A stretch of DNA of 64,000 nt from an uncultured Gemmatimonadota bacterium (GTDB lineage: Bacteria; Gemmatimonadota; Gemmatimonadetes; Gemmatimonadales; Gemmatimonadaceae). Positions 55,641-64,000 of this stretch are shown here, piece by piece. How positions within the stretch are numbered: the stretch's first letter is position 1; the number at the start of each line of letters is the position of its first letter. A model generated the notes under the pieces. The model was given only the letters and a program-made list of their open reading frames with translations, made no database searches and was not told where the DNA came from. The position numbers and the translations under genes are program-made. Location: NCBI GenBank assembly GCA_903910555.1, contig CAIVZZ010000029.1, positions 62,001 to 126,000 of the forward strand, read 5' to 3'.

Positions 55641-55738
55641 CGGTCTTCTCCTCTCGGTTCGCCATCAGGCATTTGCGAGCGACGCCATGAAAATCGCCTA
55701 CAGCGACGGACGTGAATGCGGCGTATACTTTCGGTCGA

Positions 55739-57112
55739 ATGCAACGATCACATTTTACGCCGCGCAACGCCCGTTCGTTAGAGGGTGGCCGACCCCGACT
55801 TCGGTGGGCGCTTCTGCTCGCGGCAGCGTTCCTCTTTGCATCACCGTCGGTGCCGTCGGCGCACGAAATTCCATCGCGCGTTACGATCCTGGCCTTCGTA
55901 AAGCCCGAGGGCCACGTCCTCAGGCTGCTCGTGCGTGTGCCACTCGAAGCGATGCGCGACATGCAGTACCCGCTGCACGGCGCGGGCTACCTGGATATTG
56001 CCGCGACTGACTCGTTGCTCCCGGACGCCGCGCGCATCTGGATCGCCAACTCCGTCGACGTCTACGAAGAGGACCGCAAACTCGGCGACGCCAAAATCGT
56101 CGCGACCCATCTCGCGCTGCCGTCGGATCGTTCGTTCGAAACCTATGACGCTGCCGTGGCGCATGTGATCGGCGCCGCGCTCCCCGCGAAAACCGAGCTC
56201 GCGTGGCAGCAGGCGATGATGGACGTGCTCTTCGAATACCGCATTGATTCGGACCACGCCCGCTTCTCGATCAACCCCGCGCTCGCCCGGCTCGGCGTGC
56301 GCACCAACACGATTCTGCGGTTCGTTCCGGCCGGCGGCGCTGAGCGGGCCTTTGAGTACATGGGCGATCCGGGGCTCGTGCGACTCGATCCGCGCTGGAG
56401 TCAGGCGCTCTGGCGATTCGTACAGCTTGGCTTCGCACATATACTCGACGGCATCGATCACCTGCTCTTCATTCTCTGCCTGGTAATTCCGTTTCGTAAA
56501 ATCAGGCCGCTGATCGCGATCATCACATCGTTCACAGTTGCACATTCGATCACACTGTTTGCCTCAGCGCTGGGCTATGCTCCAACCGCCCTCTGGTTTC
56601 CACCGTTGATCGAAGTGCTGATTGCCCTTTCGATCGTGTACATGGCGTTCGAGAACATCGTCGGTGCGAAGCTCGAGCGGCGCTGGATTTTTGCATTTGG
56701 ATTCGGACTCGTGCACGGTTTCGGCTTTTCATTCGCGCTGCGGGAATCGCTCCAGTTCGCCGGGTCGCATCTGATCACCTCCCTGCTCGGCTTCAACATC
56801 GGCGTCGAACTCGGCCAGCTGTTCTGCCTCGCGCTCGCGATCCCGATTCTGAACGCGCTGTTCAAGTACGTGGTGGCTGAGCGCATCGGGACGATTCTTC
56901 TCTCTGCGCTCGTCGCGCATACCGCATGGCACTGGATGCTGGATCGCATTACGGTGCTGCAGCAGTTCACATTTCAATGGCCGGCGCTCGACGCCGCGTT
57001 TCTCGCCGGCGCAATGCGCGCGCTGGTGTTCATGCTCATTCTCACGGGAGTTCTCTGGCTGATGTTCGGACTGTACCAAAAGCTCAACCGCCCGCGTGGA
57101 GCGGATCGATGA
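55739..57112 (+). CDS. HupE/UreJ-type membrane protein with exported N-terminal domain
   Basis: About 457 residues from the ATG at 55739; a GTG at 55712 would add nine. A signal (WALLLAAAFLFASPSVPSAH) leads an extracytoplasmic β-rich domain (~30-225), then six or seven helices. The first helix has GFAHILDGIDHLLFILCLVI, the HxxDxxDHxxF pattern of HupE/UreJ nickel-cobalt transporters, and a later one FGFGLVHGFGFSFALRE. These His/Asp residues suggest a metal ion permease. Its stop overlaps the cytochrome c gene ATG, which in turn overlaps the PQQ dehydrogenase gene, so the three are coupled. Metal unknown. Confidence 0.8.
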   Translation: MQRSHFTPRNARSLEGGRPRLRWALLLAAAFLFASPSVPSAHEIPSRVTILAFVKPEGHVLRLLVRVPLEAMRDMQYPLHGAGYLDIAATDSLLPDAARIWIANSVDVYEEDRKLGDAKIVATHLALPSDRSFETYDAAVAHVIGAALPAKTELAWQQAMMDVLFEYRIDSDHARFSINPALARLGVRTNTILRFVPAGGAERAFEYMGDPGLVRLDPRWSQALWRFVQLGFAHILDGIDHLLFILCLVIPFRKIRPLIAIITSFTVAHSITLFASALGYAPTALWFPPLIEVLIALSIVYMAFENIVGAKLERRWIFAFGFGLVHGFGFSFALRESLQFAGSHLITSLLGFNIGVELGQLFCLALAIPILNALFKYVVAERIGTILLSALVAHTAWHWMLDRITVLQQFTFQWPALDAAFLAGAMRALVFMLILTGVLWLMFGLYQKLNRPRGADR

Positions 57113-57561
57113 CGCGCGCGGGATGGACGATCGCCGTCGCAGCGTGCATAATCAGCACCGTATCGACGGTGGCCGCCGCGCAGGACTCATCGGCAGTGAA
57201 GGCGGTCAAACCCGATTCAACGCGTTCAACGCAGCTTGGTGTGTACACCGATGTGCAGGCAAAGCGCGGACAGCAGGTGTACGCCGGAACGTGCGCGAGC
57301 TGTCACCAGCCAACCTCGCATCAGGGCACGGCGTTCACGCAGAATTGGGATCAGCACCCGCTGTCGGATTTGTTCAAGTACGTCAGCACCCAGATGCCGC
57401 AGGACAATCCGGGCGTTCTCGACCCGAACGATGCAGCAGACGTAGTCGCTTTTCTCTTGAAGATTTACGCGATGCCGGCGGGGACTACTGAAATCACCCC
57501 CGACACCGTGGCATTGAAGAAGATTCTCATCGACTCACGCACCACGAGGCCCCCACAATGA
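57109..57561 (+). CDS. Exported mono-haem cytochrome c
   Basis: 150 residues with a signal peptide (WTIAVAACIISTVSTVAAAQ). One haem motif CASCH (about residue 63) in QVYAGTCASCHQPTSHQG and a likely distal Met in STQMPQDNPG (~94). A class I fold of the size used as electron acceptor for quinoprotein dehydrogenases. ATGA overlaps on both sides couple it to the HupE-like gene before and the PQQ dehydrogenase after, so it most likely takes electrons from that enzyme in the periplasm. Confidence 0.9.
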   Translation: MTRAGWTIAVAACIISTVSTVAAAQDSSAVKAVKPDSTRSTQLGVYTDVQAKRGQQVYAGTCASCHQPTSHQGTAFTQNWDQHPLSDLFKYVSTQMPQDNPGVLDPNDAADVVAFLLKIYAMPAGTTEITPDTVALKKILIDSRTTRPPQ

Positions 57562-59837
57562 CGCGCAGTCAGATCAGTCTCTCTCGAAAAGCGGCGCTCG
57601 CCGCGGCGGTCGTCGGAATCGCCATCCTCGCGGCGACGACAGTGTCGAACGCCCGCCAAGGCAAAGCCATCATTCGCGGCAACGTCGCCGGTGAATGGCG
57701 CGTCTGGGGCGCGGACGCATGGAGCACGCGCTACTCGCCGCTCGACCAGATCAACGCGTCGAACTTCGGTTCACTGCAAGTCGCGTGGACGTGGGACGCG
57801 GCAAAGGACGGGAGCGACGAGTACTACCGCACCACGCCGCTCTTCGCGAACGGCCGCATTCTCACGGTCGCAACCACGCACCGCTACGCCTACGCCGTCG
57901 ACCCCACAAACGGCAGCACGCTCTGGACCTACAAGCTCGACGAAGGGATCCGCTGGCAGAAGGCGCCTCGTCAGTTTGCCGGTCGCGGCCTTTCGTATTG
58001 GACCGATGGCACGGCGGAGCGCGCGATTATCGTCACGCCGGGATATCACCTCGTCTCCCTCGACGCAAAGACCGGCAAGCCCGATCCGAAGTTCGGCAAA
58101 GACGGCGTCGTCGATCTCATGGAAGGGCTCGGCTACCCGCTCGTGCCGCTCGCCGTGGACGACACGCTCCCGCTCGAAATCAGCGAGGCCTACCCTGCGC
58201 GTCAGGCGAAGCCGGGCGAAACGTGGAATGCCACCACGCACACCGGCGCGGACGGCACGGTCGGAATCAGCCCGTCGCACGGCCAGATCGCGAACAGCTC
58301 GCCCGCGATCGTCGTTGGCAACACGATCATCGTAGGCAACTCGGCGATTCACGGCTACTTCCTGCTGCACATGCACAACATCTCCGGAGCCATTCGCGGA
58401 TTTGACGTGCACACGGGAAAACAGCAGTGGATTTTCCATCTGCTGCCGCGCCCCGGCGAGTTCGGCGCCGACACGTGGAAGAACGGATCGAACATCGACG
58501 ATCCGGGCACGGGCAAAGTGGATCCGTGGGCGACGTACAGCGCAGACCCGGAACTCGGCCTCGTCTACATCCCGGTTGGTGAAGGCATCGTCGACGATTT
58601 CGGCGGCCATCGTCCCGGAAATAATCTGTTCGCTACGAGCATCGTCGCACTCGACGTGAAGACGGGCAAGCGGAAGTGGCATTTCCAGATGGTGCACCAC
58701 GACGTATGGGACTACGACATCCCGATGGCGCCGAACCTTCTCGACGTCACGATCGACGGCAAGCCGCGGAAGATCATCGCGGCAACAACGAAAATCGGCT
58801 GGGTGTACGTGCTCGATCGCGCGACTGGTGAGCCGATCTGGCCGATCAACGAAACGCCGGTTCCGCCGAGCGAAGTGCCGGGTGAAATCCTGTCGCCGAC
58901 CCAGCCCGTGCCGACGCGGCCGGCACCGTATTCGCAGCAGGGATTGCTCGCGTCCGATCTGATCGACTACACGCCGGCCATCAAGGATTCCGCGCTGAAG
59001 CTCGCGAAGAAATGCCGCATGGGCCCGTACTTCATTCCGCCGTCGCCGGCGGACGGCAAGGGAAAGAACGGTCCGGCGGAGTACACGTGCTCGTGGTACG
59101 CGCCAGGCGCGGCGGGCGGCGTGAACATCGACGGCGGCACAGCAGCGGATCCCGAGACGGGAATGATTTATGTTGGCAGCCAGAGCGGAATGAGCACGAC
59201 GGAAGTTCGTCACGATCCGTGCTCGGAGATTCCATATACGCAGCCCCACAACAGCTGCGGTAAGCCGGGCGCACTGCCGGCTCCAGCCGGCTACAACGCT
59301 GAGACTGCACCTGTCGGTGCGGGCGGAGGGTTCGGCGCAGGACGCACGCAGATTCCGAACTCGATCGGCGGCATCTCGATCTTCAAGCCGAAAGAGATGG
59401 GCGGAATCACCTCGTACGATCTCAACAGCGGCGACAAGAAGTGGTGGCAGCCGAACGGTGGAATCTGGCGCGACCCGGTTCCGACAAACGATCCGATGTT
59501 CGCCGGCGTGACTCTGCCCAAAACTCCGAACAACACAAGTCAGCCGCAGGTGATTGTCACGAAGACGCTTCTCATCAATGGCACAGGTCGTCAGGGTGGC
59601 GCGGGTGCAGGCCGCGGCGGACGTGGCGCAGCGGGCGGCGGCCGTGCAGCAGCACCGTCGGCGCAGCTCTACGCGTTCGACAAGGCGTCAGGCAAGATGG
59701 TGGGTTCTGTTGCGATCCCGGGACCGACGACGGCCGTGCCGATGACGTTCATGCACAACGGCAAGCAGTACATCGTGTTTGCGGCGGGACAGGGCGATGC
59801 AACCAAACTCATCGCGCTGACGTTACCGCAGAAGTGA
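57558..59837 (+). CDS. PQQ-dependent dehydrogenase, membrane-glucose-dehydrogenase-like
   Basis: 759-residue quinoprotein with an N-terminal signal/anchor (AALAAAVVGIAILAATTVSNA). The 8-bladed PQQ propeller shows W-motif repeats (AVDPTNGSTLWTYKLDEG, VALDVKTGKRKWHFQ) and HHDVWDYDIPMAPNL, the segment holding the catalytic Asp in glucose/alcohol-type PQQ enzymes. No haem motif is fused, as electrons can pass to the coupled cytochrome c upstream. Ser/Gly inserts include a Gly/Arg-rich one at 59595-59650 (GAGRGGRGAAGGGR). I see no signature of lanthanide XoxF enzymes. Substrate is probably a sugar or alcohol. Ends at a palindrome. Confidence 0.88.
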   Translation: MTRSQISLSRKAALAAAVVGIAILAATTVSNARQGKAIIRGNVAGEWRVWGADAWSTRYSPLDQINASNFGSLQVAWTWDAAKDGSDEYYRTTPLFANGRILTVATTHRYAYAVDPTNGSTLWTYKLDEGIRWQKAPRQFAGRGLSYWTDGTAERAIIVTPGYHLVSLDAKTGKPDPKFGKDGVVDLMEGLGYPLVPLAVDDTLPLEISEAYPARQAKPGETWNATTHTGADGTVGISPSHGQIANSSPAIVVGNTIIVGNSAIHGYFLLHMHNISGAIRGFDVHTGKQQWIFHLLPRPGEFGADTWKNGSNIDDPGTGKVDPWATYSADPELGLVYIPVGEGIVDDFGGHRPGNNLFATSIVALDVKTGKRKWHFQMVHHDVWDYDIPMAPNLLDVTIDGKPRKIIAATTKIGWVYVLDRATGEPIWPINETPVPPSEVPGEILSPTQPVPTRPAPYSQQGLLASDLIDYTPAIKDSALKLAKKCRMGPYFIPPSPADGKGKNGPAEYTCSWYAPGAAGGVNIDGGTAADPETGMIYVGSQSGMSTTEVRHDPCSEIPYTQPHNSCGKPGALPAPAGYNAETAPVGAGGGFGAGRTQIPNSIGGISIFKPKEMGGITSYDLNSGDKKWWQPNGGIWRDPVPTNDPMFAGVTLPKTPNNTSQPQVIVTKTLLINGTGRQGGAGAGRGGRGAAGGGRAAAPSAQLYAFDKASGKMVGSVAIPGPTTAVPMTFMHNGKQYIVFAAGQGDATKLIALTLPQK

Positions 59838-59848
59838 GATCTGAGGCG

Positions 59849-59953
59849 GGGACGAGCGAAGCATGAGGGGCAATTGGTGAAGAGCGCGGCGCGAGGAGAA
59901 CTTCTCCTTGCACCGCGCTCTTCGCTTTTCGCCCCTCATGCTTCGCTCGTCCC
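59849..59953. repeat. 105-bp palindrome with perfect 23-bp outer arms
   Basis: Outer arms 59849-59871 and 59931-59953 are perfect inverted repeats. An inner pair GAAGAGCGCGG (59879 onward) with CCGCGCTCTTC, and GGAGAA with TTCTCC at the centre, continue the fold. Between the converging dehydrogenase and aminotransferase genes; a likely bidirectional terminator. The left arm can be read as loose heptads (ACGAGCG, AAGCATG, AGGGGCA). Confidence 0.9.
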
Positions 59954-59958
59954 TGCAG

Positions 59959-61152
59959 TTACCGACCGTTGTTGCCGGCTCCAACTGCACCCGCGCCCAT
60001 AATCTCCTTGAACGCCACCTGGAACCGCTGCATTTCGTCCGGGTTGCCGATCGATACACGGAGATGCTCCGTGAGCGGCGGGAAAGGACGCCCGACCAGC
60101 ACGCCCTTCTTGCGGAACGCCTCGATCACCGGCACGACCGGCTTCTTGAGGTGCACCATGAAGAAGTTCGTGTCTGACGGGATCGACTCGTAGCCGAGTC
60201 CCTTGAGATAGCCGATCGTCTGCTGGCGCAGGTCGATCGTGACTTTCTTCACGCGAGCCTGGCTCTCTGTATCTGCAAGTGCGGCAACGCCGCCCCATTT
60301 CACGACCGCGCTGATGCTTCCCATGCTGTACGGGCGCATCTGCGCGATGATGTCCTTCCGTGCAATCGCGTAGCCGAGGCGCATGCCGGCGAGCGCCGCA
60401 ATCTTCGAGAAGGTGCGCGTGACGATGACCGGGCGGCCTTCGAGCATGTACGGCACTGATGTCGCGTAATCCGAGTTGTCGACGAAGTGATGGTATGCCT
60501 CGTCGATCAGCACCGGCACGTCCGCCGGAATTCCGTCGAGCAGCTCGCGGACCTCACCCTTCGTGACGATGCGGCCCGTTGGATTGTTCGGATTGCAGAG
60601 ATAAATGAATCCGAGATCGCGATAGTGCTGCTTGGCGGCCTTGATGAGATCAGGAATCGGCTGGCGATAATCCGCAGTCAGCGGAAGCGTGATCGCCTCG
60701 GCCCGCACGCTCGTGACATGCTCATACACCTGCATGTACGACGGCGAGACGCCGATCACTTTCTTGTTGCCCTGCGTGAACGTCGTGCCGATCACGTCGA
60801 GCATCTCACCCGAGCCGGCGGAGAGCAGGATGTTGTCCGGGCTCACGCCGTGAAGCTTCGCGATTGCCTCGGTGATGCCGCCATCGGGATAGCCGTAGCG
60901 GTTCGCATACTTGAACGCCTTGGTCATCGCCTTCAGGACGGACTCGGGCGGCCCGTACGGATTCTCGTTGAACGAGATTTTTGCGAACGCATCATATTCG
61001 TCCAGCGTATCGCGGGCGATCTCGAGATCGCGCGGCGTCATCCGCGCGGTCTGCGCGAACAGGTTGCGCGACGGAGCCAGCCCGAGCACTCCAGCGGCGG
61101 CCGCCACTCCGCCAACGAACTTACGGCGCGAAACTGTGTTGTTCTCGTCCAT
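59959..61152 (-). CDS. Tat-exported class I/II aminotransferase (HisC-like)
   Basis: 397-residue PLP aminotransferase most like histidinol-phosphate aminotransferase. Features: KISFNENPYGPP (~60), GSGEMLDVIGTTF, YLCNPNNPTGRIV (~175), VLIDEAYHHFVD and the PLP lysine in TRTFSKIAALAGMRLGY (~248). Oddly, it begins with a Tat signal, VSRRKFVGGVAAAAGVLGLAP, so the folded, cofactor-loaded enzyme would be sent to the periplasm. ATG 61152 preferred over a GTG two codons earlier. Lies 52 bases after the Mo-hydroxylase gene, whose product is also Tat-type. Substrate probably an amine or amino acid outside the cytoplasm. Confidence 0.88.
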   Translation of the reverse strand: MDENNTVSRRKFVGGVAAAAGVLGLAPSRNLFAQTARMTPRDLEIARDTLDEYDAFAKISFNENPYGPPESVLKAMTKAFKYANRYGYPDGGITEAIAKLHGVSPDNILLSAGSGEMLDVIGTTFTQGNKKVIGVSPSYMQVYEHVTSVRAEAITLPLTADYRQPIPDLIKAAKQHYRDLGFIYLCNPNNPTGRIVTKGEVRELLDGIPADVPVLIDEAYHHFVDNSDYATSVPYMLEGRPVIVTRTFSKIAALAGMRLGYAIARKDIIAQMRPYSMGSISAVVKWGGVAALADTESQARVKKVTIDLRQQTIGYLKGLGYESIPSDTNFFMVHLKKPVVPVIEAFRKKGVLVGRPFPPLTEHLRVSIGNPDEMQRFQVAFKEIMGAGAVGAGNNGR

Positions 61153-61172
61153 ACTCACCCCCGTTGTAGTAT

Positions 61173-61200
61173 CGGTCTTCGGTCCTCGGTCTTCGGTCTT
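61173..61200. repeat. Heptanucleotide tandem array, 4 units
   Basis: Four adjoining 7-mers: CGGTCTT, CGGTCCT, CGGTCTT, CGGTCTT. It fills the intergenic space between the Mo-hydroxylase stop and the aminotransferase start, read on the minus strand as AAGACCG units. Confidence 0.88.
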
Positions 61201-61204
61201 CAGT

Positions 61205-63457
61205 TCAACTCCAGCTCAAATCATGCTTCGACAGCGGCAGCGACCGAACCCGCTTCCCCGTCGCCGCGAAGATCGCATTGCACAGCGCCGGAATCACCGG
61301 TGGCAGCGCCGGCTCACCCAACCCCGTGGGGTCACCCGCAGACTTCACGAACGACACATCCACCGGGCACGATTGTTTTATGCGCAGCAGCGGGAAGGTG
61401 TTGAAGTTCGTGTTCTTGGTGCGGCCGTTCTCGATGATGATTTCCTGGCCGAGCGCCGCCGCAATGCCATCCAGCGCCGCGCCCTGACACTGATTTTCAG
61501 CGTGGATCGGATTGATGATCTGGCTGCCGATATCGCCGACAACCCACACCTTGTCGACCTTCACGGCGCCGTCCTTTGCCACCGTCGCCTGAACGACTTC
61601 AGCAAAATATCCGGCGTGCGAGAAGTGAAATGCGACGCCCATTCCCGTTCCCTTGGGAAGCTTCGTCTTGCCCCATCCGGCTTTGGCCGCCACGGCTTCG
61701 ACAACGCCGCGAGCGCGCGCCGCATCGTAGCGCGCAGGGCCACCGCCGCGTCCGCCGGCGCCCGGTGCTGCACCCGCGGGCGGAGCGACCGGAGCCGGTG
61801 CCGGCTGTTGATTGCCGAGCAAGTCGAGACGGAACTGGACCGGATCTTTCCCGGCAGCGAGTGCGAGTTCGTCAATAAATGACTGAATCGCGAACGCGAT
61901 ACCGTTCGATCCCGGCGCGCGCATGGCCCCGGTCGGAACGCCGAGCGGCATCACCGATGCGTCGAGCGAATAGTTCGGCACGAATCCGCCCGGAAACTCG
62001 CCCGCGTTCATGTTCGCGCTCGCGACGAAATTATTTCCTTCGCCGAACGAAACGAAGTGATCGCGCCAGGCAACGAGCTTGCCCGCTGCATCGACGCCGC
62101 CGCTGAAATAATGCCAGCCGGCGGGACGATAGAAATCGTGCTGGATGTCGTCTTCGCGCGTCCAGAGCAGCTTGACCGGCACCGGAACTTTGGTGGCGAT
62201 GTACGCGGCCTCGATCATGTAATCGTTGCTCAACCGCCGGCCGAATCCGCCGCCGCTGCGCGAAATGTGGATCGTGAGATCCGACTCCTGCATGCTCAGC
62301 GCCGCCGCGACTTGCCGGCTCCCGCTCTGCGGCTGCTGCGTCGGCGACCAGATCTCGAGTTTGCCGTCTTTGAAATACGCCGTCGTGTTCTGCGGCTCGA
62401 GCGGCGCATGCGAGATGAACGGATAGAAGTACGCGCCTTCGACAGTCTTGGCGGCGGACTTCATCGTGGCGTCAAAATCGCCGTCCTTGCGCAGCGAGCG
62501 CTGCGCCGGCTGCTTCGAAAGTTCAACAGACTTCGCCTCGAAACCCGCGCTGCTCTGCGATGCGGTCGCGCCTTCATCCCACACGACATTCAGTTTTTTG
62601 CGCGCGGTTTGCACCTGCCACCAGCTGTCGCCGACGATCGCGACACCGCTCAGCAGACTGTTGAGCACAACCGGAGTCAGTCCGTCAACAACAAAGGCAT
62701 GCTTGATCCCCGGCATTGCCTTGATCTCATCGAGATTCGCGCTCACCACCTTGCCGCCGAACACGGGGCATTTGTGGAAGCAGGCGTAGAGCATTCCGGG
62801 CAGCACCATGTCGATGCCGTAGAGCGGCTGACCAGTGACGATCTTGTGATTGTCGACACCGTGCTGGCTCGTGCCGATGATCTTGAAGTCTTTCGGATCC
62901 TTCAACTTCACCGTCGCAAGATCCGGCGCGGTCACCGCAGCCGCGAGCGCACACAGCTCGCCATACTTCAGCTTCTTCCCGCTCGTGTGCATCACCACGC
63001 CGGCTGACGTCGAGCATTCCGCCTCGGGCACATTCCACGATTTCGCGGCGGCCGTCACGAGCATCGCGCGCGCTGCGGCGCCAACCCGGCGCATTGGCAG
63101 CCAGTTCGAAGGCGTGGCCGTGCTGCCACCCGCGCCCTGATTCTGAAAGTTGCGCATGTCGAACAACCCCTGTTCGACGCGCACATTCTTCCATTCGACG
63201 TCGAGCTCATCTGCGATGATCATCGGGAGCATGTTCTTCACGCCCTGACCGATCTCCGGATTCTTCGCGACGATCTGCACGATGCCATCAGGAAAAATCT
63301 TGATGAAGGCGTTCGGGACAAACTCGCCGGCAGGCTCCGCCGCCCAGGCCGTCGTCGGATCGAGCGTCTCGATGTACGCGGCGAACATGATCCCGCCGCC
63401 GATGATCGAGCTCACTTTGAAGAAGTTGCGGCGGTCCATCCGCATTGAAGTGGTCAT
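61205..63457 (-). CDS. Molybdenum hydroxylase large subunit (xanthine oxidase / isoquinoline 1-oxidoreductase β type)
   Basis: 750-residue molybdopterin-binding subunit of the xanthine dehydrogenase family. A twin-arginine signal ([19 protein letters not shown]) shows export by Tat. It reads as the IorB-type, with two aldehyde-oxidase-like halves ([17 protein letters not shown] at ~75, the [24 protein letters not shown] and [19 protein letters not shown] blocks), and the catalytic Glu in [14 protein letters not shown] near the C-terminus. A Gly/Arg insert lies at 61735-61775. The small 2Fe-2S subunit gene precedes it with a 4-base overlap. No FAD subunit or XdhC-type chaperone is near. Needs Mo cofactor, perhaps from mobA/moeA. 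Confidence 0.9.
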   Translation of the reverse strand: MTTSMRMDRRNFFKVSSIIGGGIMFAAYIETLDPTTAWAAEPAGEFVPNAFIKIFPDGIVQIVAKNPEIGQGVKNMLPMIIADELDVEWKNVRVEQGLFDMRNFQNQGAGGSTATPSNWLPMRRVGAAARAMLVTAAAKSWNVPEAECSTSAGVVMHTSGKKLKYGELCALAAAVTAPDLATVKLKDPKDFKIIGTSQHGVDNHKIVTGQPLYGIDMVLPGMLYACFHKCPVFGGKVVSANLDEIKAMPGIKHAFVVDGLTPVVLNSLLSGVAIVGDSWWQVQTARKKLNVVWDEGATASQSSAGFEAKSVELSKQPAQRSLRKDGDFDATMKSAAKTVEGAYFYPFISHAPLEPQNTTAYFKDGKLEIWSPTQQPQSGSRQVAAALSMQESDLTIHISRSGGGFGRRLSNDYMIEAAYIATKVPVPVKLLWTREDDIQHDFYRPAGWHYFSGGVDAAGKLVAWRDHFVSFGEGNNFVASANMNAGEFPGGFVPNYSLDASVMPLGVPTGAMRAPGSNGIAFAIQSFIDELALAAGKDPVQFRLDLLGNQQPAPAPVAPPAGAAPGAGGRGGGPARYDAARARGVVEAVAAKAGWGKTKLPKGTGMGVAFHFSHAGYFAEVVQATVAKDGAVKVDKVWVVGDIGSQIINPIHAENQCQGAALDGIAAALGQEIIIENGRTKNTNFNTFPLLRIKQSCPVDVSFVKSAGDPTGLGEPALPPVIPALCNAIFAATGKRVRSLPLSKHDLSWS

Positions 63458-63921
63458 GCGCCCGCTCCCGCCATCTGCGAGGCACGATGAATGGCCGCGC
63501 GAATGCGCAGGTACGTCGTGCAGCGGCAGATGTTGCCGTTCATCGCGGTATCGATATCAGCGTCGGTCGGCTTGGGCGTTTTCGCGAGCAGCGCCGATGC
63601 GGACATCAACTGACCGGCCTGACAGTATCCGCACTGCGGCACGTCGAGCTCTTCCCACGCGCGCTGCAGCGGATGCTCGCCGTCGGGTGACAACCCTTCG
63701 ATCGTCGTGATGGTCGCGTTCGCGAGCGTTGACGCGCGACGCTGACACGAGCGCGTCGCCACGCCGTTGATGTGCACCGTACACGCACCGCACTGCCCCA
63801 CGCCGCAGCCGAACTTCGTGCCCTTCAGCTCGAGGTGGTCGCGCAGAATCCAAAGCAGCGGTGTGTCGTCAGCGACGTCGACTGTCTTCGAAGCGCCGTT
63901 AACCTTGAACGTGACTGTCAT
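63454..63921 (-). CDS. 2Fe-2S small subunit of the molybdenum hydroxylase
   Basis: 155-residue subunit with two [2Fe-2S] clusters. The N-terminal plant-type cluster uses [11 protein letters not shown] plus a Cys in TRSCQRRAS; the second, helical domain uses [10 protein letters not shown] and NICRCTTY. It passes electrons from the Mo subunit. It has no signal of its own and would be carried along with the Tat-targeted large subunit. Its ATG overlaps the stop of an upstream propeller gene and its stop overlaps the large-subunit ATG, so the three are translated as one unit. Confidence 0.95.
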   Translation of the reverse strand: MTVTFKVNGASKTVDVADDTPLLWILRDHLELKGTKFGCGVGQCGACTVHINGVATRSCQRRASTLANATITTIEGLSPDGEHPLQRAWEELDVPQCGYCQAGQLMSASALLAKTPKPTDADIDTAMNGNICRCTTYLRIRAAIHRASQMAGAGA

Positions 63922-64000
63922 GGGAGCCTCTCATATCGCTTGAGTGCCTTCGGTCCGACTTCGGCGCCGTAAATGACGCCCTTTGAGTCTACGGCAATCC
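63918..64000 (-). CDS. C-terminus of an NHL-like β-propeller protein (cut by the window edge)
   Basis: Only the last 26 residues are in the window, reading [20 protein letters not shown] and six more to the stop. [13 protein letters not shown] fits the last NHL repeat of the two propellers at 53-55 kb (SIATDSKGNIYTAET). The stop overlaps the 2Fe-2S gene ATG (ATGA). It suggests a third member of the same propeller group, here directly coupled to the Mo hydroxylase. The start lies beyond 64000. Confidence 0.65.
   Translation of the reverse strand, partial: IAVDSKGVIYGAEVGPKALKRYERLP

Noticed and set aside
57558-59837. Lanthanide-dependent (XoxF-type) methanol dehydrogenase
   Set aside because: The HHDVWDYDIP segment is of the glucose-dehydrogenase kind; the XoxF extra-Asp site is not seen.
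60487-61404. Long plus-strand open frame over the aminotransferase gene
   Set aside because: Antisense to a protein with clear PLP motifs and a Tat signal; the product is low complexity in His/Arg.

Overview
The window looks like chromosomal DNA of a high-GC, diderm, LPS-bearing, menaquinone-using bacterium. Lipid-A/core genes, a TonB-dependent receptor, several outer-membrane barrels, exported β-propeller proteins and a UbiA/UbiD/UbiX/UbiE-type quinone cluster point to Gemmatimonadota, with Acidobacteriota as the alternative. This placement is my judgement from gene content, not a database result. No rRNA, tRNA, CRISPR array, prophage, integrase or transposase was recognised. Coding density is very high: neighbouring genes often overlap by 4 bases (ATGA/GTGA/TTGA), and no gene-free stretch exceeds 300 bases.

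Layout. 0-7.1 kb: an outer-membrane barrel gene diverges from trpE, which is followed by an FHA-GAF-adenylate cyclase, a Kdo-kinase-like gene and a heptosyltransferase-like gene. 7.2-10.2 kb: maf-dtd, a TPR-like membrane protein and a MacB-type permease. 10.4-13.6 kb: glmM-glmS (UDP-GlcNAc supply). 13.7-19.2 kb: a Cys/Met γ-enzyme, an M48 protease, purD, fpg and a short UvrC-like nuclease. 19.2-24.2 kb: quinone cluster menG/ubiE-ubiD-ubiA-ubiX plus a phosphoesterase. 24.2-27.5 kb: ECF sigma, anti-sigma and two envelope proteins. 27.5-35.5 kb: mrp, nrnA-like, APC permease, guaB, a small protein, an M15-like peptidase and an SH3-like protein. 35.6-44 kb: a nine-gene overlapping run (gpmI, barrel, queD-like, mobA, dacB, moeA, methyltransferase, zinc-ribbon protein, α/β hydrolase). 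44-64 kb: an extracytoplasmic island with a TonB receptor, a VPS10/BNR propeller, three 6-bladed propellers (one cut by the window edge), HupE-like permease-cytochrome c-PQQ dehydrogenase, a Tat-exported aminotransferase and a Tat-exported molybdenum hydroxylase with its 2Fe-2S subunit. The mobA and moeA genes at 38-41 kb could supply cofactor to the hydroxylase.

The most unusual non-coding signal is a set of five long imperfect palindromes (about 105-145 bp). Four fill every roomy convergent gene junction; the fifth lies upstream of guaB and is related in sequence to one of the four. Several of these, and three linear arrays (13.67, 24.87 and 61.17 kb), are written in degenerate ~7-nt words. 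A second cross-cutting signal is a glycine/arginine (RGG-like) low-complexity insert in at least five different exported proteins of the 44-63 kb island. The TonB receptor also carries a C-terminal extension with two LTxxQ motifs like those of Spy/CpxP chaperones.
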